Source: Billgrantia zhangzhouensis (GTDB lineage Bacteria; Pseudomonadota; Gammaproteobacteria; Pseudomonadales; Halomonadaceae). Taken from it: 64,000 bases of DNA. Each line of letters opens with the position of its first letter. Positions within the stretch are counted from its first letter, which is position 1. The DNA is taken from assembly GCF_021404465.1 (NCBI RefSeq), contig NZ_JABFTT010000010.1, positions 124,001 through 188,000 on the forward strand. Direction: 5' to 3'. The notes below the pieces were generated by a model that did not search any database, was not told where the DNA came from, and saw nothing but the letters and a program-made list of their open reading frames with translations. Both the position numbers and the translations under genes were made by a program. Shown here piece by piece: positions 18,226 to 29,040 of the stretch.

Positions 18226-19953
18226 TCAGGCCAGGCCAAGCTCGTGGGTGGCTTCTTCACGCATCTTGAACTTCTGGATCTTGCCGGTGACGGTCATCGG
18301 GAACTCGTCGACGAACTTCACGTAGCGCGGGATCTTGTAGTGGGCGATCTTGCCCTTGCAGAACTCCTTGAGCTCGTCGGCGGTGAGCTTCTGGCCATCA
18401 CCGAGCTTGACCCAGGCCATGACTTCCTCGCCGTACTTTTCGTCGGGCACGCCGATCACCTGCACGTCGGAGATGGACGGGTGGGTGTAGAGGAAGTCCT
18501 CGATTTCGCGCGGATAGATATTCTCGCCGCCGCGGATGATCATGTCCTTGATGCGGCCGACGATGGCCACATAGCCTTCCTCATCCATGGTGGCGAGATC
18601 GCCGGTATGCATCCAGCCGGCGCTATCGATCGACTTGGCGGTGGCCTCCTCGTTGTTCCAGTAGCCGAGCATCACGCTGTAGCCTCGGGTGCACAGCTCG
18701 CCGGTCTCGCCGCGTGGTACCACCGCGCCGGTCTCGGGGCTGACCAGCTTGACCTCGAGGTGGGGATGGATGGTGCCCACCGTGGTCACGCGTTTCTCCA
18801 GGGGGGCGTCGGTCTGGGTCTGGAAGCTGACCGGGCTGGTCTCGGTCATTCCGTAGCAGATGGTGACGTCCTCCATGTGCATCTTGTCGATGACCTTGCG
18901 CATCACCTCGATGGGGCAGATCGAGCCTGCCATGATGCCGGTGCGCAGGGTAGAGAGGTCGTACTGGGTGAAGTCGGGATGTTCCAGCTCGGCTATGAAC
19001 ATGGTCGGCACGCCGTAAAGCGCCGTGGCCTTTTCGTCGGACACCGCCTTGAGGGTGGCCTCCGGGTCGAAGCCGTCGCCCGGATAGATCATGGTGGCGC
19101 CGTGGGTCATGCAGCCCAGGTTGCCCATCACCATGCCGAAGCAGTGATAGAGCGGTACCGGGATCACCAGGCGGTCCTTCTCGGAGAAGCCCATGGTACG
19201 GGCGACGAAGAAGCCGTTGTTGAGGATGTTGTGGTGGGAGAGGGTGGCGCCCTTGGGCGCCCCGGTGGTGCCCGAGGTGTACTGGATGTTGACCGGTTCG
19301 TCGAACTGCAGCGTGGCCTGGATGTCGGCAAGGTGTTCTTCAGAGACCTCGTCGGCATGCGCCAGCATGCTCTGCCAGTTGAACATGCCGGGAAGGGCAC
19401 GGTCGGCGTCGAGGCACACCACGCGCTTGAGTTCGGGCAGCTTGGCGCAGGAGAAGGCGGACGGTGCTCCATTGTGCAGCTCCGGGACCTTCTCTTCATG
19501 GAGCTCCGGGGCCAGCTCCGCCAGCATGGCCACGTAGTCGGAAGTCTTGAACTTGCCCTGCAGGATCAGCGTGGAAGTGCCGGACTGCCTGAGCGCGTAT
19601 TCGAGTTCATGGGTGCGGTAGCTGGGGTTGATGTTGACCAGGATGGCGCCGATCTTCGCCGTGGCGAACTGGGTGATGGTCCATTCGGCGCAATTGGGCG
19701 ACCAGATGCCAACCCGGTCGCCTTTCTTCATGCCCAGCGCGAGCATTGCCCGGGCAGCCTGGTTCACCGCCTGCTGCAGCTCTCTCCAAGTGTAGCGCAG
19801 CCCCTGATGCAGGCTGAGCAGGGCCTCGCCATCGGGAAAGCGTGCCACGGTCGCGTCGAAGCAGTCGCCGATGGTTTCGCCCTTGAGTGGCGTATCGCTG
19901 ATGCCGCTGACGTAACTGTTCGGGACGCGTTCTTGAAGTGCTTGGCGTGTCAT
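18226..19953 (-). CDS. AMP-forming acyl-CoA synthetase
   Basis: 575 residues. ANL-superfamily adenylation motifs: [11 protein letters not shown] at 225-235, [47 protein letters not shown], and the C-terminal lysine in VTGKIQK. It activates a fatty or short/branched acid to its CoA thioester via an acyl-AMP. ATG at 19953 is the family start; a 33-codon upstream extension is rejected. It follows the LiuR-like regulator gene (173-base gap, same strand) and faces the valine operon, so a branched-chain or medium-chain substrate is likely. The chain length cannot be read from sequence here. Confidence 0.88.
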   Translation of the reverse strand: MTRQALQERVPNSYVSGISDTPLKGETIGDCFDATVARFPDGEALLSLHQGLRYTWRELQQAVNQAARAMLALGMKKGDRVGIWSPNCAEWTITQFATAKIGAILVNINPSYRTHELEYALRQSGTSTLILQGKFKTSDYVAMLAELAPELHEEKVPELHNGAPSAFSCAKLPELKRVVCLDADRALPGMFNWQSMLAHADEVSEEHLADIQATLQFDEPVNIQYTSGTTGAPKGATLSHHNILNNGFFVARTMGFSEKDRLVIPVPLYHCFGMVMGNLGCMTHGATMIYPGDGFDPEATLKAVSDEKATALYGVPTMFIAELEHPDFTQYDLSTLRTGIMAGSICPIEVMRKVIDKMHMEDVTICYGMTETSPVSFQTQTDAPLEKRVTTVGTIHPHLEVKLVSPETGAVVPRGETGELCTRGYSVMLGYWNNEEATAKSIDSAGWMHTGDLATMDEEGYVAIVGRIKDMIIRGGENIYPREIEDFLYTHPSISDVQVIGVPDEKYGEEVMAWVKLGDGQKLTADELKEFCKGKIAHYKIPRYVKFVDEFPMTVTGKIQKFKMREEATHELGLA

Positions 19954-20126
19954 CGTATTACCCGTCTTGTTGTGCAGTTGGCTGCGGTAGTCGATTGCCG
20001 ATGGGCACCGTGGCTGGGCACCCATCCGTTGAACGGCGTGGTCGGACGTCACGTTGCGGCGGCCATGGAGTGGGCTTGTCCGATGAGCGCCTGTGCTCGG
20101 CGGTTCTTCAGGCGAACAGGTGAAAC

Positions 20127-20567
20127 CTAGTCCTGGCCGAGGCGCTCGAGTACCTCGCGGGCGCGCATTTCCACGTCATCGAGTTCACGCTGCATCAGGC
20201 GAATGTCCTCCAACTGACGCTCCATGTTGTTGCGCTTGTCTGCCAGGATCTCCAGCAGGCGCTTGAGCTGCCGAGCGTTGCCGTCGGGCATGGCGTCGTA
20301 CATCTCGATGACCTCGCGGATCTCGGCCAGCGAGAAGCCCAGGCGCTTGCCGCGCAGGGTCAGCTTGAGACGAACCCGATCCTTCTCGTGATAGATGCGG
20401 GTCTGACCGCGACGCTCCGGCGCCAACAGCCCTTCCTGCTCATAGAAGCGGATGGTACGCGGGGTCACCTCGAACATCCGGGCCAATTCGCCTATCGAAT
20501 AGGTACGACGCTGGCGTGTCAGGCTGCCGTTGACCGGGGTGGTAGCTTCCGCTTTGGATGTGCTCAT
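20127..20567 (-). CDS. liuR: MerR-family regulator, LiuR-like
   Basis: 146 residues. The MerR winged helix begins at about residue 22 ([31 protein letters not shown]), followed by a coiled coil (about 95-142) for dimerisation. No metal-binding cysteines are present. The family resemblance is to LiuR, which controls branched-chain amino-acid degradation in proteobacteria. The palindrome expected for LiuR lies in the intergenic region between this gene and the divergent valine operon, supporting that role. The N-terminal 20 residues are an unconserved-looking extension. The same-strand acyl-CoA synthetase is probably in the regulon. Confidence 0.8.
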   Translation of the reverse strand: MSTSKAEATTPVNGSLTRQRRTYSIGELARMFEVTPRTIRFYEQEGLLAPERRGQTRIYHEKDRVRLKLTLRGKRLGFSLAEIREVIEMYDAMPDGNARQLKRLLEILADKRNNMERQLEDIRLMQRELDDVEMRAREVLERLGQD

Positions 20568-20637
20568 CGCTGTTTTTTCCTATGAGTTGGATGGGCCGTC
20601 GTGCGGTGTCCTCCACTAATCGCAACACTAGACGACG

Positions 20638-20653
20638 TTGACGTTAACGTAAA
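20638..20653. promoter_or_regulatory. LiuR-type operator
   Basis: TTGACGTTAACGTAAA, a 16-base palindrome with one arm mismatch, close to the known LiuR pattern (TTTACGT...ACGTAAA). It overlaps a possible minus-strand promoter of the regulator gene itself (TTTACG, 17 bases, TAGTGT at 20630-20625) and lies just upstream of the promoter proposed for the divergent operon. Confidence 0.75.
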
Positions 20654-20657
20654 GTGG

Positions 20658-20685
20658 TTGTCGACCAAGGGAGGTGTGCGATAAA
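20658..20685 (+). promoter_or_regulatory. Putative promoter of the valine-type operon
   Basis: TTGTCG (20658-20663), 16 bases, GATAAA (20680-20685). A consensus match only. Transcription would start near 20692, about 100 bases before the first gene. Confidence 0.35.
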
Positions 20686-20704
20686 ACCTAGCAAGTGCTA
20701 GGTT
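20685..20704. promoter_or_regulatory. Perfect palindrome at the presumed transcription start, unknown repressor site
   Basis: AACCTAGCA and TGCTAGGTT arms with AG between them, a perfect 9-base dyad. It directly follows the proposed -10, where a repressor would act. It is unlike the LiuR site; it has the look of a TetR-family operator, but no TetR gene is adjacent. Confidence 0.55.
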
Positions 20705-20790
20705 GGTTGGCGAGCAGGCCAGGTCTGCATGGCAATGCCAGCCATCTTTTGCTGGACGAACGGTCCGCCCAACATTCAGAGGACAGCGCA

Positions 20791-21957
20791 ATGGATTTCT
20801 CCCTAACCGACGATCAGAAGGCGCTCGTGCAGGCCGCCGCGGATTTCTCGCGGGCGGAACTAGCCGACCACGCCGCCGAATGGGACGCCACTTCCCACTT
20901 CCCGGTCGATGTCATCCGCCGGGCGGGCGAAGCAGGCTTCCTTGGCATTTACATCCCCGAAGAGCGCGGCGGCCTGGGGCTGTCGCGGCTCGATGCCTCG
21001 CTGATCTTCGAGCAGCTCTCCCAAGGCTGCATCTCGACGACCGCCTATCTTACCATCCACAACATGGTGGCCTGGATGGTGGCCAGTTGGGGCAATGAGG
21101 CGCTGCGTGAAAGCTGGGTCGAGCGTCTGATCAGCGGCGCATGCCTGGGCTGCTACTGCCTGACCGAGCCGGGCTCCGGTTCGGATGCCGCCAGCCTGCG
21201 TACCAAGGCCGTGCGTGAGGGAGACGAGTATGTCATCAGCGGCTCCAAGATGTTCATCTCTGGTGCCGGGGCCAATGACGTGCTGGTGGTCATGGCGCGT
21301 ACCGGTGCCCCCGACAGCGGTGCCGGGGGAGTGTCGGCGATCCTGGTGCCGGCGGATGCCGCAGGCATCGAGTACGGCAAGAACGAAGAGAAGATGGGCT
21401 GGAAGAGCCAGCCCACACGGCTGATCAGCTTCGACGGCGTGCGCGTGCCGGTGGGCAACCGGCTGGGCGAAGAGGGTGAAGGCTTCAAGCTGGCGATGAA
21501 GGGGCTTGACGGCGGCCGGCTGAATATCGCCAGCTGTTCGCTGGGTGCCGCTCAGCACGCGCTGACCCTGTCGCGCAACTACCTGCAGGAGCGCAAGCAG
21601 TTCGGCCGTGAACTGGCGCAATTCCAGGCGCTGCAGTTCAAGCTGGCCGACATGGCGACCGAACTGGCGGCGGCCCGGCTGATGGTTCGTCACGCCGCCT
21701 GGCGGCTCGATCAGGGCGATCCGGAAGCCACGGCCTATTGCGCCATGGCCAAGCGTTTCGCCACCGACATGGGCTTCAGCGTGTGCAACGAGGCGCTGCA
21801 GTTGCATGGCGGTTATGGTTACTTGAGGGAGTTTCCCCTGGAGCGCATGGTACGCGACACCCGCGTGCACCAGATTCTCGAGGGCACCAATGAGATCATG
21901 CGTGTGATCGTGGCTCGCCGCCTGCTGGCGGACGGCGTGATCGAGGCGTTGCAATGA
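20791..21957 (+). CDS. Acyl-CoA dehydrogenase, likely isobutyryl-CoA dehydrogenase
   Basis: 388 residues of the flavin acyl-CoA dehydrogenase family, with CYCLTEPGSGSDAASL (FAD/substrate loop, about 121-136), RKQFGRELAQFQALQ and catalytic-base Glu E364 in QILEGTNEIMR. The next two genes encode the following steps of valine breakdown, so isobutyryl-CoA (or 2-methylbutyryl-CoA) to the enoyl-CoA is the best guess. The ATG at 20791 has GAGGA upstream and the family start MDFSLTDDQ. First gene of the operon under the LiuR-type site. No crotonase for the intermediate hydration is encoded within this operon. Confidence 0.85.
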   Translation: MDFSLTDDQKALVQAAADFSRAELADHAAEWDATSHFPVDVIRRAGEAGFLGIYIPEERGGLGLSRLDASLIFEQLSQGCISTTAYLTIHNMVAWMVASWGNEALRESWVERLISGACLGCYCLTEPGSGSDAASLRTKAVREGDEYVISGSKMFISGAGANDVLVVMARTGAPDSGAGGVSAILVPADAAGIEYGKNEEKMGWKSQPTRLISFDGVRVPVGNRLGEEGEGFKLAMKGLDGGRLNIASCSLGAAQHALTLSRNYLQERKQFGRELAQFQALQFKLADMATELAAARLMVRHAAWRLDQGDPEATAYCAMAKRFATDMGFSVCNEALQLHGGYGYLREFPLERMVRDTRVHQILEGTNEIMRVIVARRLLADGVIEALQ

Positions 21958-21994
21958 GCATTAGCGGCTATGAGCATAAAAGGAGAAAGCAGGC

Positions 21995-23149
21995 ATGACG
22001 GAGCTAGCGGTCATCTTCGATGAGCTGCCGACCCGCGACGGCGGGCGGATCGGTGTCGCCACCCTCAACTCGCCCAAGTCGCTCAACGCCCTGTCGCTGG
22101 AGATGGCGCGACAGCTCGACGCCAAGCTCGAGGCCTGGGCGGTGGACCGCAGTATCGTTGCGGTATGGTTGGAGGGGGCCGGTGAAAAGGCGTTCTGCGC
22201 CGGTGGCGACGTGGTAGCGCTGTACCGTTCGATGACCGAGGAGGGCGACGACCCCGGTGCTGGGCGCGACAGCCTCTTTGCCGAGACCTACTTCACCACG
22301 GAATATCGCCTCGATTACCGCATTCACACTTATCCCAAGCCGATCCTGGGATGGGGTGACGGCATCGTCATGGGCGGCGGCCTGGGGCTCATGGCGGGAG
22401 CGTCGCGGCGTCTGGTGACCGAAACCACGCTGATTGCCATGCCCGAGATCACCATCGGCCTCTATCCGGACATCGGCGCCAGTTGGTTCCTCAATCGCAT
22501 GCCGCCGGGTGTTGGTGCCTACCTGGGCATCACCGGGGGCCAGCTCAACGCCCGCGATGCGCTCGACCTGGGGCTGGCCGACCACTTCGTACCGCGCGAG
22601 CGGCGTGAGGCCCTGCTGGAAGCGCTGGGTGAGGCCGATTACGGCACGTGCAGCCCCCGCGATCTGCAGGCCGGGGTGCAGCGGGTCCTCGACGAACTCG
22701 AGGCGCGCAACCGGGCTCCCGTGCCGCAGGTCGCGCCGCTGCTCGATCATATTCAGGCATTGACGGCACAGGTCGATGCCGTCGCCGCGGTGGAGCGTAT
22801 TCTCGAGGATCGCCGTGACGACGCCTGGCTTGCCGCCAACCGCAAGCGGCTCGAGGCCGGTAGCCCACTGAGTGCCCATCTGGTCTGGCGCATGCTCGAA
22901 CGGCACCGCCACACCAGCCTGGCCGATGCCTTCCGCGACGAACTGAACCTCTCGGTGCAATGCTGTCGCCTGGGCGATATCGCCGAGGGCGTCAGAGCCC
23001 TGCTGATCGACAAGGACAAGAATCCCAGGTGGCAGCACGAAAGCGTTGCCCGCGTTCCCGAGGCGGACCTCCAGGCACTGCTGGCGCCGCTGTGGAGCGA
23101 GGAGGAGCACCCGCTGCGCGACCTCGGTCGCGACAAGCGGAGCCATTGA
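21995..23149 (+). CDS. 3-hydroxyisobutyryl-CoA hydrolase-type crotonase
   Basis: 384 residues, longer than the roughly 260 of enoyl-CoA hydratases and in line with HIBCH-type hydrolases. The oxyanion-hole segment EKAFCAGGDVVALY, the VMGGGLGLMAG loop and PEITIGLYPDIGASWFL with the hydrolase-type Glu/Asp are visible, followed by the family-specific C-terminal helical part. It releases CoA from 3-hydroxyisobutyryl-CoA, making the free acid for MmsB. It lies 37 bases after the acyl-CoA dehydrogenase, with AGGAG before its start. Confidence 0.86.
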   Translation: MTELAVIFDELPTRDGGRIGVATLNSPKSLNALSLEMARQLDAKLEAWAVDRSIVAVWLEGAGEKAFCAGGDVVALYRSMTEEGDDPGAGRDSLFAETYFTTEYRLDYRIHTYPKPILGWGDGIVMGGGLGLMAGASRRLVTETTLIAMPEITIGLYPDIGASWFLNRMPPGVGAYLGITGGQLNARDALDLGLADHFVPRERREALLEALGEADYGTCSPRDLQAGVQRVLDELEARNRAPVPQVAPLLDHIQALTAQVDAVAAVERILEDRRDDAWLAANRKRLEAGSPLSAHLVWRMLERHRHTSLADAFRDELNLSVQCCRLGDIAEGVRALLIDKDKNPRWQHESVARVPEADLQALLAPLWSEEEHPLRDLGRDKRSH

Positions 23150-23195
23150 ACGAACGATGCATTTCCTTTCATAACGACAATCAGGAGCAGCTCGC

Positions 23196-24098
23196 ATGAA
23201 AATCGCCTTTATCGGCTTGGGCAACATGGGTGCCCCGATGGCCCTCAATCTGGTCAAGGCCGGCCATGAGGTCAGCGTTTTCGACCTGGTCGATTCGGCC
23301 ATGCGGCGCCTCGAAGAGGCCGGAGCCCGGACCGGCGCCAGTGCCGAGGACGCGACCCGCGGGGCTGAGGTAGTCATCTCGATGCTGCCGGCCGGTCAGC
23401 ACGTTCGCCGCCTCTACATCGGTCAGCCGGACTCGTCGGGACTGTTCGATGCACTCGAGGGCAAGCCGCTGATCATCGACGCCTCCACCATTTCGCCGCA
23501 GGATGCACGCATCGTGGGTGAGGCCGCCGCCGAGCGCGGACTGACCTACCTCGATGCCCCGGTCTCCGGCGGGGTCGGTGGCGCCCAGGCGGGTACCCTG
23601 ACCTTCATCGTCGGTGGCAGCCAGGCCGGCTTCGAGCAGGCCAGACCGGTGCTGGAAGGCATGGGCAAGAATATCTTCCATGCTGGTGGGATCGGCGCCG
23701 GGCAGGTGGCCAAGATCTGCAACAACATGCTGCTCGGCATCCTCATGAGCGGTACCGCCGAGGCGTTGGCCCTGGGGGTCAAGAGCGGCCTCGACCCCGC
23801 CGTGCTCTCCGAGATCATGAAGCAGAGCAGCGGCGGCAACTGGGCGCTCAACGTCTATAACCCCTGGCCCGGGGTGATGGAGGGCTCCGCCGCCTCGCGC
23901 GACTATCAGGGCGGTTTCCTCACCGACCTGATGGCCAAGGATCTTGGGCTGGCGTGGGAGCTGGCGCTGGGTTGCAAGGCCACGGTGCCGATGGGCTCGC
24001 AGGCGCGCAACCTGTTTGCGCTGCACGCGGCCCAAGGCAACGGCGGTCTCGACTTTTCCAGTATTCAGAAGCTTTACCGCTCGGGCGAGGAGAGCTAA
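23196..24098 (+). CDS. mmsB: 3-hydroxyisobutyrate dehydrogenase
   Basis: 300 residues of the beta-hydroxyacid dehydrogenase family. The NAD-binding GLGNMGAPMALNLVKAGH lies at 7-24, substrate loop DAPVSGGVGGAQAGTL at 120-134 and catalytic K173 in GQVAKICNN. It oxidises 3-hydroxyisobutyrate to methylmalonate semialdehyde, the last visible step of the valine operon. No mmsA is attached here; the copy at 8004-9494 can supply the next enzyme. Starts 46 bases after the hydrolase with AGGAG upstream, and ends at a hairpin terminator. Confidence 0.93.
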   Translation: MKIAFIGLGNMGAPMALNLVKAGHEVSVFDLVDSAMRRLEEAGARTGASAEDATRGAEVVISMLPAGQHVRRLYIGQPDSSGLFDALEGKPLIIDASTISPQDARIVGEAAAERGLTYLDAPVSGGVGGAQAGTLTFIVGGSQAGFEQARPVLEGMGKNIFHAGGIGAGQVAKICNNMLLGILMSGTAEALALGVKSGLDPAVLSEIMKQSSGGNWALNVYNPWPGVMEGSAASRDYQGGFLTDLMAKDLGLAWELALGCKATVPMGSQARNLFALHAAQGNGGLDFSSIQKLYRSGEES

Positions 24099-24117
24099 AC
24101 CCCTTTTGGCAGCTTGG

Positions 24118-24151
24118 CGAGAAACGGGCACAATCTTGTACCCGTTTCTCG
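24118..24151 (+). terminator. Terminator of the valine-type operon
   Basis: CGAGAAACGGG (24118-24128) pairs with CCCGTTTCTCG (24141-24151); an inner ACAA/TTGT extends the stem past one mismatch. A short T-run (TTT) follows. It lies 19 bases after mmsB and just before the MATE gene. Confidence 0.65.
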
Positions 24152-24163
24152 TTTCGAGGTCCC

Positions 24164-25567
24164 ATGCCAACGTCTCCTTCCACGGCTGAAGGCGGCTCGC
24201 GACGCCCCATGCGGCGTGAACTGCTCGAAGGCCCCATTGCTCTGACTCTGCTGCGCAAGTGCCTGCCCGTCGTGGGCGGCATGATCGCCATGATGAGCTT
24301 CAATCTGGTCGATACCTGGTTCATCGCGCGGCTGGGGCCGCAGCCACTGGCGGCGGTGTCGTTCACCTTTCCCGTCGTGTTCGCGGTGATCAGCCTGGCC
24401 ATCGGCTTGGGCATCGGCACCTCGGCAGTGGTGGCGCGGCTATTGGGGCAGGGCGATCACGACACGGTGCGGCGAAGGGCGACGGATGCGGCGTTGCTGG
24501 CGCTGGCGGTCGGGGTGCTGCTGAGCGTGCTGGGCCTGACCACCCTCGAGCCGCTGTTCCGCCTGCTCGGAGCCGACGCCGCCCTGCTGCCGCACATCCG
24601 CGACTACATGGGTATCTGGTATCTGGGCGCGGCGGCGGTGATCGTGCCGCGGGTGCTCAACAGCGTGCTGCGCGCCCAGGGCAACACCCTGATTCCCGGG
24701 CTGATGATGGCGCTGGCTGCGCTGCTCAATGGACTGCTCGACTGGCTGCTGATCTTCGGCGTGGGACCGCTACCGGCGCTTGGTGTACAGGGGGCGGCCC
24801 TGGCCACGGTGCTGAGCTGGAGCGCCATGACCGCGGCGCTGTTCTGGCAGCGCGAACTGCGCGAGTGTCTCGACCTGCGCCATCTCACGCCGAGCGGGTT
24901 GATGGCGTCGTGGCGTGAGTTGGGCCGTATTGCCGTGCCGGCGGCGATCACCAGCGTTTTCACGCCATTGGCCCTGGCGCTGGTCACACGCATCGTCGCC
25001 GGGCATGGCCATCACGCGGTAGCGGGCTATGGCGTGGGCACGCGTATCGAGGCCATCGCCCAGATCGGCGTGCTGGCGCTTTCGATGACCCTGCCGCCGC
25101 TGGTCAGTCAGAACGCCGGGGCAGGGCAGCACGAGCGTGTGCGGCGGGCCATCTTCGGCTGTTTCGCCTTCGTGCTGGTGTGGCAGTTCGGCGTCTGGCT
25201 ACTGCTGCAGCTGCTCGCCCCCTGGCTGCTGGCCAGCTATGCCACAGGCGACGAGATGGCCGGGGTGCTGCGCAGCTTCCTGTGGTGGGTGCCGCTGGGG
25301 CTGGGAGCCCAGGGCGTGGTCATTCTGGCGGTATCGTCCTTCAATGCGCTGCACGAACCGGGCCGGGCCATGCGGCTTTCGGTGATCCGGTTGTTCCTGC
25401 TCACGGTGCCGCTGGCCTGGCTGGGGGGAGTGCTGGGTAGCACCCAGGGCATCTTCGTCGGCTTGTTCCTGGCCAATGTACTGGTGGGGCTGGTGGCGTG
25501 GCACGCGCTTCGCCGGCGGCTCGATGCCAAGCGGCAGGGGCAGACTTCTGCGGAAGGCAAGGCCTGA
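24164..25567 (+). CDS. MATE-family efflux transporter
   Basis: 467 residues with twelve predicted membrane segments in two similar halves (for example FNLVDTWFIARLGPQPLAAVSFTFPVVF near the start). These exporters move cationic drugs or metabolites using Na+ or H+. The ATG at 24164 is chosen because GAGGT sits six bases upstream; the frame runs on upstream through mmsB but that part is a shadow. It follows the mmsB terminator and has no obvious functional tie to the flanking catabolic operons. The substrate is unknown. Confidence 0.9.
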   Translation: MPTSPSTAEGGSRRPMRRELLEGPIALTLLRKCLPVVGGMIAMMSFNLVDTWFIARLGPQPLAAVSFTFPVVFAVISLAIGLGIGTSAVVARLLGQGDHDTVRRRATDAALLALAVGVLLSVLGLTTLEPLFRLLGADAALLPHIRDYMGIWYLGAAAVIVPRVLNSVLRAQGNTLIPGLMMALAALLNGLLDWLLIFGVGPLPALGVQGAALATVLSWSAMTAALFWQRELRECLDLRHLTPSGLMASWRELGRIAVPAAITSVFTPLALALVTRIVAGHGHHAVAGYGVGTRIEAIAQIGVLALSMTLPPLVSQNAGAGQHERVRRAIFGCFAFVLVWQFGVWLLLQLLAPWLLASYATGDEMAGVLRSFLWWVPLGLGAQGVVILAVSSFNALHEPGRAMRLSVIRLFLLTVPLAWLGGVLGSTQGIFVGLFLANVLVGLVAWHALRRRLDAKRQGQTSAEGKA

Positions 25568-25587
25568 TAAAAAAGCGGGCTGAGGGG

Positions 25588-25630
25588 TTGGCATCAAGAT
25601 TCTCTTGGTCTACATTTGATGAAAATGTAG
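25588..25630 (+). promoter_or_regulatory. gcdH promoter with palindrome over the -10
   Basis: TTGGCA (25588-25593), a 17-base spacer and TACATT (25611-25616) form a good sigma-70 promoter. A dyad of CTACATTT (25610-25617) and AAATGTAG (25623-25630) with a five-base centre covers the -10 and likely start point, a repressor-like position. The gcdH ATG lies 22 bases beyond. Confidence 0.6.
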
Positions 25631-25651
25631 AAATTATTCAGGAGAGTCATC

Positions 25652-26833
<1,182 letters not shown>

Positions 26834-26991
26834 AAGGTCATTCATACAATTGAGCCAACGAGGGGCGCCGGTAACAAGTCGAAGGGGAGGTCCTACGCCA
26901 GGGATGGCGTCGGTAGCGTACAGGGATGTATTCACAGCGCCTCCCCGAAGGCTTGTTGCCGGATCAGCCCCGAGTGAGCAAGGATCTCAAG

Positions 26992-28197
26992 ATGAGTGGA
27001 CCTCTTGAAGGCATCACGGTGCTCGACATGTCGCGGGTACTGGCCGGCCCCTGGGCCGGCCAACTGCTCGCCGACCTCGGGGCGCGGGTGATCAAGATCG
27101 AGCACCCCGAACGCGGTGATGACACCCGCGGCTGGGGGCCGCCCTGGTTGGCGGCCGATGACGATGTCGAGCGGGTGGCGGCCTACTACCTGTGCGCCAA
27201 CCGCGGCAAGCAGTCGCTGGCCGTCGATATCGCCAGCGAACGGGGGCAGGCACTGGTTCGCCAGCTCGCCGTAGGCGCCGACATCGTGTTGGAGAACTTC
27301 AAGGTCGGCGGTCTGGTCAAGTACGGCCTTGATTACGCCAGCCTGAAGGCGCTCAATCCGCGGCTGATCGGCTGCTCCATCACCGGCTTCGGCCAGGACG
27401 GCCCCTATGCGCACCGCGCCGGCTACGACTTCATGATCCAGGCCATGGGCGGGCTGATGAGCATCGGCGGCGAGCCGAGCGGCATGCCGATGAAAACCGG
27501 CGTGGCGATTACCGATGTGATGACGGGGCTCTACGCTACCATCGGCGTGCTTGCGGCACTGCACGAGCGCAGCCGTACTGGCGAAGGGCGCCACGTGGAC
27601 GTGGCGCTGCTCGACGTGCAGGTGGCGGCGCTCGCCAACCAGGCGCTCAATACGCTGGTCAGTGGGGTTTCGCCAGAGCGACACGGCAACGCTCACCCCA
27701 ACATTGTGCCTTACCAGGCCTTCGCCTGCGGTGACGGCCACCTGGTGCTCACCGTCGGCAATGACGGGCAGTTCTCGCGCCTGGCGGAGCTGCTGGGCCA
27801 TGCCGAGTGGGCCGACGATCCGGCCTATGCCACCAACGCCGCCCGGGTGGGCAATCGTGAGCAGCTGGTACCCCTGATCCAATCGATCCTTCTCACCCGT
27901 GGGCGCGACGAATGGCTGGCCGAACTGGAGGCGCGGGGTATCCCCGCCGGGCCGATCAACACCATCAGTGAGGTGTTCGACGACCCTCAAGTGAAACACC
28001 GCGGCATGCAGCGTTCGCTCAAGCGTGGTGAACTCGACGTGCCCCAGGTGGCCTGCCCGCTGCGCTTCGACAGCGAGCCCGCCATGAGCGAGGTGGCGCC
28101 GCCCCGGCTGGGTCAGGACAGCGATGCGATACTCGCCGAGATGGGCCTGACCGCCGAGGACATTGCCCGCCTGCGGCGCGAGGGCATCGTTCGCTAG
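26992..28197 (+). CDS. gcdG: Class III (CaiB/BaiF) CoA-transferase, likely succinyl-CoA:glutarate CoA-transferase
   Basis: 401 residues with the family III opening GPLEGITVLDMSRVLAGPWAGQLLADLGA and catalytic Asp in AGYDFMIQAMGG (D146 by alignment from memory). It would load glutarate with CoA from succinyl-CoA for GcdH next door. ATG at 26992 has AAGGA seven bases upstream; a 22-codon extension is rejected. The 158-base gap after gcdH holds no clear terminator or promoter that I can support, so co-transcription is possible. It runs to within nine bases of the convergent ppsR. Confidence 0.82.
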   Translation: MSGPLEGITVLDMSRVLAGPWAGQLLADLGARVIKIEHPERGDDTRGWGPPWLAADDDVERVAAYYLCANRGKQSLAVDIASERGQALVRQLAVGADIVLENFKVGGLVKYGLDYASLKALNPRLIGCSITGFGQDGPYAHRAGYDFMIQAMGGLMSIGGEPSGMPMKTGVAITDVMTGLYATIGVLAALHERSRTGEGRHVDVALLDVQVAALANQALNTLVSGVSPERHGNAHPNIVPYQAFACGDGHLVLTVGNDGQFSRLAELLGHAEWADDPAYATNAARVGNREQLVPLIQSILLTRGRDEWLAELEARGIPAGPINTISEVFDDPQVKHRGMQRSLKRGELDVPQVACPLRFDSEPAMSEVAPPRLGQDSDAILAEMGLTAEDIARLRREGIVR

Positions 28198-28206
28198 GGC
28201 GTCGAT

Positions 28207-29040
28207 TCAGCGCGGCGAGAAGCGTCGCGTCAGCCCTGTCTCGGCAATCATGCGGGTCGAGATCTCTTCCACCGAGAAGCGCGTGGTATCGATGTAGGGA
28301 ATGTGCATCTGGCGGTAGAGCCCTTCGGCCTGTTCCACTTCCTGTACGCACTGGTCCAGCGAGCTGTAGCGGCTGTTGGGCCGCCGCTCGTGGCGAATCG
28401 CGGCCAGCCGGCGCGGGTCGATCGTCAACCCGAACAGCTTGTGGCGGTACTGGGCGAGGGCGCGGGGCAGCTTCAGGGTTCCGTCTTCGTCGAGATCGTC
28501 TTCGGTGAGCGGATAGTTGGCGGCGCGAATGCCGAACTGCAGGGCCAGGTAGAGCGAAGTGGGGGTCTTGCCGCAGCGCGACACGCCGACCAGTATCACG
28601 TCGGCCTGGTCGTACTGGTGGGTGCGGGCCCCGTCGTCGTTGTCCAGGGCGAAGTGGACCGAGTGGATGCGGTCCATGTAGACCTCATCCTGACCGATGG
28701 AGTGCGTGCGGCCCACGGTGTAGCTCGAGTGGGTGCCGAGTTCCTTTTCCAGCGGCTTGAGGAAGGTGGAGAAGATGTCCACCTTGAAGCCCGGTGCGCG
28801 GCGGATCACTTCGCGGATGGACTCGTCGACGATGGTATCGATGATGATCGGCTGCTCGCCATCGCGGACGGCGGTGTTTTCGATGATCTCGACCAGGGTG
28901 CGGGCCTTGTCGATGGTATCGATGTAGGGCTTGGTCAGCATGCGCAGGTCAACGTTCTCGAACTGCGCAAGCAGGCTACGGCCCAGGCTCTCGGCGGTGA
29001 TGCCGGTGCCGTCGGAAATGAAGAAGGCGGTACGGGACAT
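28207..29040 (-). CDS. ppsR: PEP synthase regulatory protein (bifunctional kinase/pyrophosphorylase)
   Basis: 277 residues of the DUF299 family. The signature start [26 protein letters not shown] and the phosphate-binding loop [16 protein letters not shown] are present. It inactivates PpsA by ADP-dependent phosphorylation of the Thr near the catalytic His and reactivates it by Pi-dependent dephosphorylation. Two starts are possible: 29040 (used, MSRTAFF, family-like) or 29058 with a slightly better spaced upstream GGCGG. It is divergent from its target ppsA, the usual arrangement. Confidence 0.93.
   Translation of the reverse strand: MSRTAFFISDGTGITAESLGRSLLAQFENVDLRMLTKPYIDTIDKARTLVEIIENTAVRDGEQPIIIDTIVDESIREVIRRAPGFKVDIFSTFLKPLEKELGTHSSYTVGRTHSIGQDEVYMDRIHSVHFALDNDDGARTHQYDQADVILVGVSRCGKTPTSLYLALQFGIRAANYPLTEDDLDEDGTLKLPRALAQYRHKLFGLTIDPRRLAAIRHERRPNSRYSSLDQCVQEVEQAEGLYRQMHIPYIDTTRFSVEEISTRMIAETGLTRRFSPR

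Noticed and set aside
18244..20130. 628-codon plus-strand open frame opposite the acyl-CoA synthetase
   Set aside because: It mirrors a gene with clear ANL motifs on the other strand; its product is Gly/Ala/His/Asp-rich without family features, as expected of an antisense shadow in GC-rich DNA.
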